Part shown: piece after piece, positions 50,529 to 64,000 of the stretch | How the letters are laid out: each line of letters opens with the position of its first letter | Position numbering within the stretch: the first letter of the stretch is position 1 | Origin: Oryzias latipes | Taxonomy: Eukaryota > Chordata > Actinopteri > Beloniformes > Adrianichthyidae | DNA: 64,000 bases | Assembly: GCF_002234675.1 (NCBI RefSeq) | Contig: NC_019862.2 | Coordinates: 26,920,707 to 26,984,706 of the forward strand | Direction of reading: 5' to 3' | Notes under the pieces: generated by a model | What the model saw: only the letters and a program-made list of their open reading frames with translations | Databases searched by the model: none | What the model was told of the DNA's origin: nothing | Made by a program: the position numbers and the translations under genes

Positions 50529-53491
50529 TTAAAGGTATTTAGGAAGATCCTTTTCCACCACCTGGAGAAAGAAAGAAAGCAAAAGGCATTTTTTAAATTC
50601 CATTTTTAATACAAACTATTCACAGCAGATGCACAAATGTCACTGTAAATTTTGTCAGTTTACAAAGAAAGCTAAGTTATTATTATTTATTTTGTTCACA
50701 GTGATTCAATATTGATGACAAGCAGAGATTTGGTTCTTACACTTGGATCATCCATTGGTCCGTATCTTTTCACCACCTGTCCCTCTTTGTTGATCAAAAA
50801 CTGGAGACAAAAAGGAGAAAAAGTGAGAAGCACGTTTAGGAGAGGAGTTTTTTTATTTGAGCTCCGTTTTAAATGTGGAAAGAAACATTTACCTTAGTGA
50901 AGTTCCACTTGATGCTACTGCAAGAACGAAAAAGAAAAATGTTAGAAACAATTTATCCTATTAAGCCAAGGTTTAAATAACAGTTTGTGAGATGAAAACT
51001 GATGTTATTTTAATTACAACATACAAAGCAAATTGTAGATGCTTTACAGCAAACCCAGCAGCCCTTTTATACAGATGATTTTAAGATTTATTGTATAGTA
51101 ACAACTTTTCGACTTTCACTGGATTTCTGCTGCACTTACTTTCCAAAAAGGCCTCTACCGTGTGGCTGCTCCTTCAACCACTTCCACAGCGGGTGAGCGC
51201 TGGGCCCGTTCACGTCAATCTTACTGAACAGATCAAAATGAGCGTCGAAAGACTCAGCAAAACTCTTGATCTGAGTCTCATTACCAGGCTCCTGTAAAAA
51301 ATAAACAAATAAAAAAAACAGAGCGGTCACATCCTGTGAGCCCTCGCACGGTGGACAGGAGGGTAGGAAAAACCTGGAAGCGTTCAGAATGAAGCCATAT
51401 GAGGATAAATAAATAAGCTTCAGGCTTCTTTTAGGTCTATCAATAAGGTTAAAAAGTTAAAAAGGGCCTGGGTATTTTAAGACATGCAATGTTGTTGATT
51501 CACAGAAATAGATCTAATACACCAAAAACACAATAGGGGTGTGGCGATTTTATATTCCAACGATCCAACCAGATGGATCTGTCTGAGGCCAGTTATTAAT
51601 CGAATCAAATCGACCTAAAACAGTGTAAAACCGTTTCAAAATGAGATAAATGGATTATAATCAATATTGGAAAATACCATTTGGGTTGAGGCACAGTAGG
51701 TTTATTTTCCTGTAAAGTAAAAACGACCAAGTGCATCACGGCGGACAAAACACGTGATGCAGCAAAACCGGATCAGTCCATCATTCTGGTTCAATGTGTG
51801 GACAGACTTTGATTATAGCAAAGTCATGTGACCATCCAGTGTGCTAGAATGTTCTAAGAATGTTCCCTTTGGATGTGGAAAAACAACAGTAGGCTCAACT
51901 TTAGGAAACTAAAATGTCAATGGATTTGACACTCATTCTTGTTTGCTCGTATACATATTTAATTTACACTTGATAATCTTGAAAGAAATCCTAGGAATCT
52001 GGAAAACTTAACCTGCACTGTTCAGTATCCAGGTATTTATCTCTGAGTCACTGGTTGACGTTTTGGCTGAATATGTCCTGGATCCACTTTAGGTCAGTAA
52101 ATCGGATCGTTCAAAATGAACCAAAATCCACTATGAATCATATCAACAACCACAAATTATAATATGAATCAAATAGTTCTTCAAATGAATCCTTACACTG
52201 CTGTGAAATAATATACTGTGGTAAAAAAAAGAAAAACAGTTTGATACTAAAGTTATGGTGTAAATACAATAAATTCCCATAACAGCACTTGCTAAAAACC
52301 CTCTCTATAATTTTTACATTTGTAATTCTTTGAAAATAAGTTTACTGTTTTTTGCTTCAGTCTGAGCACTTCCTGCTACCAACAAGAGAATTATTTCCCT
52401 GTATTAACCAAAAACATCCATAGTTTACCAAATCTTACTTACAAAACATTAGTAGATATTATTTACTTAACAACCTTTTAAAAATAAAAGAAAAGCATAC
52501 AAAGACCTTTAAATTGGTACAGTTCTTCAGAACAGCAATAGACAAACACAAAAATCAATGTTCCCCTCCCTCCCCTGACCATGGTCCACTAAACACAAAG
52601 TTTTTTAAGAATCATTCTTCTAGTGTTTCTGTTATCTGGCTGAGAGGCAAACATGCAGCCAAAGGAAATGAACAAACTGCAACTATGACTCTGCAAAAGA
52701 TTAGGACTTTTGAAAAAAGCACAACTGCTTTTTACATAAATTTACATCATAAATTTCAACCTCAAATCCACATTTCATCCTTTCTATACCCTGATTTGTA
52801 AAGTACACCCAAAGCTTTATTAAAACGAATGCAACAATTATGAAAGAAAGTTGGAAATTTGATCTCTTGGGATATTTTACCTTCACAAACACAATTTTAG
52901 ACGACAAAACATAAATACCTGATTCCCAAACTGGTTGGATGGGAAAGCGAGGATGCGTAAACCTCTCTCAGCATACGCGGCGTGCATCTTTGCAAACTGA
53001 GAGTAGTTTACTACGGTTTTGCCTCATTTGGAGGCGACGTTGGTGATGATGACAACGTTCCCCCTGAAAAACACACACAACGGGAAAATGGATGATCGTC
53101 GTTTTACCAGAAGAGCAAAACGAGAAAGAATTGATCTCAAATACCTGTATTTTTCCAAGGAAACCAAGTTGCCATCGATGTCTGTTGCATTGAAATCGTA
53201 AATAGATGTGGCCCTCTGCCAGTCCTCTGTCGGAGTGGACTGTTGGTTAAAGGTAAACATTGTTTTAAAGGCATAAAAATGTCAATCTGGGTGAAAATCA
53301 GCACAAAAATAAACAAAAATATACCAGACATGACATAAAACATAAGAAAAAATGAACAAATCCATTCTATAAAAACACAAAACAAAAGCAGAGCTGGCAA
53401 AGTTAGGTTCCAGTCCAATGCAGCTCCTGTCATTTCTTACCATAACCTGCAGCAGGACAGAGAAAAGCACTGTACAGCCTGTCAGGAGCAT
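50529..53491 (-). CDS. gpx4: Glutathione peroxidase 4 (phospholipid hydroperoxide GPx), selenoprotein, 7 exons
   Basis: GPX4 reduces phospholipid hydroperoxides with glutathione and protects cells from lipid peroxidation. Coding exons in order: 53447-53491, 53145-53239, 52919-53063, 51140-51291, 50893-50917, 50741-50800, 50529-50561; phases close to 184 aa. An in-frame TGA (53028-53026 region) follows NVASK and precedes [10 protein letters not shown]. It is selenocysteine, about residue 60. The other catalytic residues are present: Gln in FPSNQFG, and Trp and Asn in KWNFTK. There is no tetramerisation loop, as expected for GPX4. The C-terminus is [10 protein letters not shown]. The first 15 residues, [15 protein letters not shown], are hydrophobic and resemble a signal or mitochondrial leader. 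Automated tools that treat TGA as stop will split this gene. The fish gpx4a/gpx4b assignment is open. Confidence 0.96.
51536..52200 (-). mobile_element. Degenerate non-coding transposon copy, family 3 (inverted partner of 15085-16010)
   Basis: Its complement is collinear with about 15400-16000, without the foldback insertion seen there. It begins 'gtggcgattttatattcc' and shares 'gtcacatgac' and 'caggtatttatctctgagtca' blocks with the partner. It lies in gpx4 intron 3 (51292-52918). No open frame. Confidence 0.7.
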
Positions 53492-53565
53492 GGCTGCCCT
53501 TCAGTTCGCCTCTATAAAGGCAGAAAACAATCCGATCTCTGATTCCCCCTCCCCGCGACTCTGGC

Positions 53566-53571
53566 TTTATA
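53566..53571 (-). promoter_or_regulatory. gpx4 TATA box
   Basis: The minus strand reads GCGTATAAAGCC, about 75 bp upstream of the gpx4 start codon. A GGGGAGGGGG Sp1-like box lies between the two. Transcription would start near 53535-53545, giving a 5'UTR of about 50 nt. Confidence 0.6.
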
Positions 53572-53599
53572 CGCAAAAAGCACACGTTGCAGTGTCCTC

Positions 53600-54740
53600 A
53601 CAGAGAAAACATGTGATCTGTAACGCAGCTGATAGGATGGGATTGTCCAGCACTTCCTACTTTCCTGCTGGCAATTAAAGCCTGCAGATCAAAAACACCT
53701 TTGTACTGCGGTCCACAGTTCACAGCATTGACATAATCTCAAGACAACCTGAGCCATTTGCCCAGGCAAAGGAAACAAAAACACATTGTGTCAAATGATT
53801 AAAACTAATAGGGAAAAGAATCTAATCCCAGAAAAAAAGAGATCTTAAATGTACTGATTTGATCAACAAACCACGACAGGAAATAAGAAACTTCACGATT
53901 TATCAGTCATTGTGTTTGTTTTGAACTGTTCTTCTGAGCTGTCTTGGTATTTAGACTCATATAAAAACCTAAATGGAATTTAGCAATGTGTTCTTAAATG
54001 GCAAAACATACAAAATGTGAAGGTAAATGTAAAAAAAATAAAAAAGTAAGGCAGAGGTTTTTTACGTCATACAAAAAAAAACATCTAAAATGTTGACACT
54101 GTGATATGTTTATCAGCTGGTGCCAGTGAACAGACGGAGTGAAGGATGCTGGCGCTGCTCCAGCGTTTGTGACTATAGTCTGTTCTGTTCCGGACTGTTC
54201 GGAACCATCCAGAACTCGCTGGCTAACAAATATAAGAGGTTTATGAGCTTATGGAGAAATCTCCTTACGAGGTGTTAAGCAGAACGATGACAAAAACACA
54301 ACAATAACAGGAGACATGCCTACGTATGCATAGACATGTAATAATACATGTACTCCAATGGAAACGCATGCACTGTGCTAGGCTATGCAATCAGGTTATA
54401 GAGAAGAAATACTTTACCGTGGTGGACAAAACAAAGTACAGTACCATCGCCAGCAGTGCTCCGCTGCTCGCTATAGCCCCAACTGTCAACATAACAATTA
54501 ATGGCCTCATTTTTGACAGCGACTTAAATAAAAATAATAATAAAAAGGCCCCAGTTATCGGAAAAAATCTATTTTGTTCATTGTAAGCGCACGTGACTCA
54601 TTTCCACCCAGTGTTGTGAAACTCAAGTGGGTGGAGTCAAATGCTTGACAAGACAAGGAGGAAATGACGTATGAGGTTTTTCAAAACAAAAATAAAAATA
54701 AAATATAGGTCAAAACGTTCAAAAAAAGGGGGGGGGGTAG
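53600..54740. other. gpx4-polr2e intergenic region, proximal part, no gene recognised
   Basis: AT-rich with short open frames only. It contains an imperfect palindrome GTTCCG-gactgtt-CGGAAC near 54188-54206. No exon was identified. Confidence 0.4.
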
Positions 54741-54744
54741 GAGA

Positions 54745-54890
54745 TAGAGGTGCACGATATGAGGAAACTCGCGTTCTGCGATATCAATGATCAATATTGC
54801 GATGACGATATAACTAGCGATACATGAACAAATAGCAAAACAGCCAAAAGACAGTTTCTATTTCACTGCAACAGTTTAATTTAAAGAAGA
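54745..54890 (+). mobile_element. Fragment of the hAT MITE family found at 6149-6559
   Basis: 'aggtgcacgatatgaggaaactcgcg' and the following GATATCAATGATCAATATTGCGATGACGATAT match the complement of about 6420-6559 nearly base for base. Only one end was recognised; the other end and a target-site duplication were not found. It follows a G-run at 54728-54736. Confidence 0.7.
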
Positions 54891-55401
54891 GTCAAGATGA
54901 CGTACTTAAATTATACTCAATGACCCTCGTCTACATTCTAAGATTTTATCTATTTTTATAGATAAAATGTGTCATAATTAAAACATAGAAGGTGATATAT
55001 TTATTTATTATTAGCAAAATATACTAAGCTTTTTTAAAACCTAAATTCAGTCAGTAAAAAATAAATTTAGAAAGAGATTTTTAATTCTGAAGCAAATTTT
55101 TATTTTAATTTATTTTTTTTACCATAAGTAAATTGTCTTCAGATTTACATTTCCAATTAGCCGAAGTTAAAAAAAAATACCGAATAATTAAGAACATTTT
55201 ATGAAGACTTAATAAATTCGCTCTGAAGATAATAACCTGGAGGACTTTTCTTTAAGAACAGTTTTTTTAAACGTCAACTCGATCAAACGCAATGCATTGT
55301 GGTATATAATATTGGCCAAGCCAGGAACCATCGATGCCATCGGATTTTTAGAAGAATATTAGTGATTTAAAAATACGAAAAGGAGAATAAATTGAGAAAG
55401 G

Positions 55402-60852
<5,451 letters not shown>

Positions 60853-61150
60853 CAGATGAGTATGTGGTGATGATTATTCTCCTCCAGAGAACAACTCGTC
60901 AAATATGTCACATTAAAAAGTTGGGAAAGTGTTGCCTGGCATGTGGAACAACTACATTTATAATTAACTATGACTATAATCTGTTTTTGTAAATGATTTA
61001 TTTTTATTCTTTAGTTCTCTTGGATCAACGTGTCGCACCAGGGTGGAGAATACAGTTTTCATCAAACATCTGTGAATCTTCCTGCTTTTTTGATGACCAA
61101 TTTTGTAAATTACAGTTAACAAGGAAATGTGTGTTTTTGTTGGAAAAAGA

Positions 61151-61156
61151 AATAAA
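61151..61156 (+). terminator. polr2e polyadenylation signal AATAAA
   Basis: AATAAA in the sequence AAGAAATAAACATT lies about 300 nt past the polr2e stop codon. It is the first good plus-strand signal, giving a compact 3'UTR ending near 61175. Confidence 0.65.
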
Positions 61157-61828
61157 CATTTTTACAGAAATGGATTATTTTCTTCTGTGAATGGGGCGGG
61201 TGCTTACCTTCTTTTTCCTCTTAAAAGGCATCGTGTTGTCGATGCAGTAAGACGTTTTTCACCAAGCGCTGTTTTTGTTCCTCATCACCGTCAAGCACTT
61301 CCTCGTCTGTCAGAGAGGCGACGAAGCTGCGCGATGGGTTAAGGATGTGAAAGCTGATTCGCTGTGGCGACTGCTGACGGAATACGCCACATGTTGAACA
61401 GCTGATGTGTAAATGGTGTGACCTTAAATACTGAGTTCCTCTTCGGGACAGTGGTGTATGGATTTGTGTGTGCGTAATACTTGATTTTTAACTTTTACAA
61501 ACTGCATTTATGCACAGGTCAGAGTTCCAAGTGCACGAAGGGTTCTGAGACTTTTCACGTCTCCAGTTTTGGGCCTAGATGATTTTACAGGAAGTCCATG
61601 CGTTTGCATGCTCTCCTCATGCACTGGTAACCCTTGTGCTATCCTAGGCACTTTACCATTGGGAGTTGGGTCATCTAGACCCACTAGACAGTGCGCTGAA
61701 TATTTTTTCTTCAATGATTTGTGATCTTCACTGGTGTCCATGGATTAAATTAAATATTTCCACCTTTATCCACCTTTGTCATGGTAGGGAGAACACGTCA
61801 ATGCAGGAGTGGGGTCATCTAAGACAGC

Positions 61829-61991
61829 ACAAGGGGTATAACACTGAAATTATTACTTTAATTGTTGAGATATTTGAATCAGAGTCTACAATGAATCTAA
61901 CTCAATGAACAGCCCTATTTGAAATATTACTAAAATAGGCAAAGACATTAACATTTACTTGAAAATGTAACAATATTTTACAGTCTCTTGC
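61829..61991 (+). repeat. Partial duplicate of polr2e intron 3 and the edge of exon 4
   Basis: It is collinear with 58698-58863. Shared blocks include 'tgaaatattactaaaata', 'acatttacttgaaaatgta' and the acceptor with the first exon bases 'attttacagtctcttg'. Similarity stops just inside exon 4. The copy lies 1 kb downstream of the polr2e stop, in direct orientation. It is not a functional exon. Confidence 0.8.
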
Positions 61992-62039
61992 ATGGGTGGG
62001 TTTTCTTCAGCTTTCTTCTACCGTTCAAAAACATGCTTC

Positions 62040-62225
62040 ACATTCTGGTGGCTGCTCCGCTGCCGAACACTGACGCAAACCTCCCACCAGAGGCAGGGTG
62101 GGGTGGGGTTCAGTGTCTTGCCCAAGGACACATCGACACATGGGTGTGCAAGGCGGGAATCAAACCTGCAATATTACGATCATGGGTCGACCGCCCTACT
62201 GCTGCACCACGCCCCAAGAGTATTT
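62040..62225 (+). mobile_element. Second fragment of the interspersed repeat seen at 59321-59600
   Basis: 'ggggttcagtgtcttgcccaaggacacatcgacacatggg' and 'gggaatcaaacctgcaat' match 59470-59535. It sits immediately beyond the duplicated polr2e segment and may have truncated it. Confidence 0.7.
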
Positions 62226-62274
62226 AATTAAAGAGAGCGAGTAGTGAAGAAAAAAAAAGTACAACAACCCAAAC

Positions 62275-62280
62275 TTTATT
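62275..62280 (-). terminator. Distal candidate AATAAA for the right-edge gene
   Basis: The minus strand reads AATAAA here, about 1.4 kb past the stop codon of the right-edge gene. A nearer AATAAA is at 63290-63295. Either or both could end that transcript. Confidence 0.35.
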
Positions 62281-63289
62281 CAACTTATGGCATTCACAAA
62301 AAGTTTCAGGAAAGTACATGTCACAAGTCAAACTAATTCATTTGGACAGATTTTTGTGCGCTGTACCACAGAAAATCAAGTGGAGGTCATGACCACAACC
62401 AGAATTAAGGTGCACCAAGTGGATTTTCTAATTTTGGATAAATTAAAAGGATTGTAAGTCCACCTTGTGATTCAAAAAGTACAGTAAGGGTCACTTAATT
62501 GGCCCTGATTTAATTTTGATTCGTTAGATTTACAAATTTCTGACTGAGATGCACCACAAACCATAAAATATTTTTTTTCTTTTAAATCCCTGCTGACATT
62601 ACCGTAGCTGCTAATACATTTGCAGCATTTAGAAAACCCTTTATGGTATGGACGTTTTTCTGTTCCATCAGATTCTGAATTTTTTTAAACATTTGAATTT
62701 TATTTCAAAAAACTTTCATATTTATGGCACAGAGTGCCTTTTACTTTGAAAGGAAGTGATATCATGAAACTGTAAAAGGTTTTAAACCATTTCACATTTT
62801 GTTGTCTTTCTGCCAAAAAACAACAGTTTACTTATATTATACAACAAAAATAAATACTAAATTTGTGCCTCATTTGTCTAAAGGGGGTGAAGTTTGTGAC
62901 TCCTAATGGGTGGTTGTCAGAGAAAAATTGACCCGAATGGCAGTCCTCTGCTACAAAGCACAGTTATTTCTTCATACAGTGATACACACACTGAAGATGC
63001 TCGCATGTTGTCAACATCATGAACTGGAAGTTAGCCGTTTTCATGAGACCCATTCATGACCCAAGCATTGGCCTGTATCCAAGTTACAAATGACCTCTCC
63101 TCTTCTAGTGGTTTTTTTCCGTCATCTTTGTAAATGAAATATTTTTAGTTGGGATTCTCGTCACCATCTATAGCAGTTTGGGTTCGTTAAAGCTGGAGTC
63201 ACCGTCTGCGAAATTCTTTGGTTTCTTTTCAGTCTTAACTTTCGGTTTTCATGAATTTCAGAACAGAAACCTTTTCAAAATAAGAGACT

Positions 63290-63295
63290 TTTATT
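63290..63295 (-). terminator. Proximal candidate AATAAA for the right-edge gene
   Basis: The minus strand reads TTTTAATAAAAGTC about 415 nt past the stop codon at 63709. This would give a 3'UTR of about 430 nt. Confidence 0.4.
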
Positions 63296-63708
63296 AAAAT
63301 AGCTCAAACAGCCATATGAAGGAAACAACATGTATCAGAAACAATTACTCATTTTCAAAATTATGAAAAAGGTAGAAACAACATCCTCAAAGACTGATGG
63401 AGCCTCTTTTTCTCAACTGAGAAAGGGCCTTAAAACAAAAAGATCAAGACAAAGTACATCAATAATCATTATTAAAGTAAGAGTTTTGAAATGAAAGGAT
63501 CAAGTGCATCAAAGAGTATAAGACTTGCAGAGGTTTCACTGCCAGGTTAGCTCAACGCAGCTGCAAACAACCACACAGATGAAAACCTCAGAATCTGATC
63601 TGGAGGGTCAGAGCATTCTCTCCCTGTTGGGCTTTGGTACATCTAAAGTATAAAACACCACACAATCCTCTCATTCTCATCAACCGGACTCGTTCAACAG
63701 TCACAGCA

Positions 63709-64000
63709 TCAGACAAACTCTGGCTCACTGTTACGCTTTCTGGTCAGGGCCAGTTTCTTTCCACACAGGCGTGTGAGCGCCGACAGACTCTGCGTGGGGG
63801 TCAGGGGCTGGTTGTTATTAGACTGGTTCACATTAAGCTCAGCCATGGAAGCTGTCAGATCCTGCTCTATGGGCACCTCCTCATCTGGGGGGGCGCTCTC
63901 TGGCAGAGCGGGGGGGTCTCCTTCCTCCGAGTTGTCCTGATCTTCCTGATATGGATCCTGATCCAGGCAGGGTTGGATGGCGGACTGGGCGGACAGATCC
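63709..64000 (-). CDS. C-terminal exon of an unidentified protein, runs off the right edge
   Basis: The minus strand is open from the window edge for 97 codons to TGA at 63709-63711. The sequence is acidic and Pro/Gln-rich (DQDPYQEDQDNSEEGDPP, then PDEEVPIEQDLTASMAELNVN). It ends with a basic stretch and the tail KKLALTRKRNSEPEFV. Regular third-position use and lack of repeats suggest real coding sequence. I do not recognise the family with confidence. In mammals ARHGAP45 (HMHA1) lies next to POLR2E. The final -EFV could be a PDZ-binding end as in related RhoGAPs, so that is a guess. The gene is convergent with polr2e. Confidence 0.6.
   Translation of the reverse strand, partial: DLSAQSAIQPCLDQDPYQEDQDNSEEGDPPALPESAPPDEEVPIEQDLTASMAELNVNQSNNNQPLTPTQSLSALTRLCGKKLALTRKRNSEPEFV

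Noticed and set aside
53026-53028. TGA in gpx4 as a premature stop making a pseudogene
   Set aside because: It sits at the invariant selenocysteine site, the downstream exons are intact and in frame, and a SECIS-like element follows.

Overview
The window is vertebrate nuclear DNA, almost certainly from a teleost fish. It is AT-rich, with short multi-exon genes, GT-AG introns, long microsatellites, and many fish-type Tc1, hAT, Harbinger-like, LINE and tRNA-SINE remnants. Several repeat families feel medaka-like, but I did not test the species. No prokaryotic feature is present.

I rebuilt four complete protein-coding genes exon by exon; every splice phase closes. From left to right: rab11b (minus, 5 coding exons, 218 aa, 4138-8168), pip5k1c (minus, 16 coding exons plus a final exon that starts with the stop codon, 722 aa, 13376-49297), gpx4 (minus, 7 exons, 184 aa, with an in-frame UGA read as selenocysteine and a SECIS-like 3'UTR element, 50529-53491) and polr2e (plus, 7 exons, 210 aa, 55402-60852). 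A fifth gene enters from the right edge on the minus strand (C-terminal 97 codons, stop at 63709-63711). It is not securely identified. Human homologues of the four named genes all lie on 19p13, so the block looks like conserved synteny. A CpG-rich stretch near 1500-1790 may be the promoter or first exon of another minus-strand gene that runs off the left edge.

The genes do not form a pathway. They cover recycling-endosome traffic (Rab11b), PI(4,5)P2 synthesis at adhesions and synapses (PIP5K1C), lipid-hydroperoxide detoxification (GPX4) and a shared RNA polymerase subunit (RPB5). Rab11b and PIP5K1C both act in membrane traffic, but nothing in the sequence links them.

The rest is introns and intergenic DNA full of mobile-element fossils, several of them nested. 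Points of most interest: a GPX4 SECIS whose 5' quartet reads ATGG instead of ATGA; a PIP5K1C last exon that begins with TAA, so one cassette exon decides whether the talin-binding tail is present; a LINE inverted-repeat pair inside the intron just upstream of that cassette exon; a partial copy of polr2e intron 3 plus the exon 4 edge downstream of polr2e; and a 986-bp element with perfect 21-bp terminal inverted repeats in pip5k1c intron 1. I found no clearly new multi-gene system.
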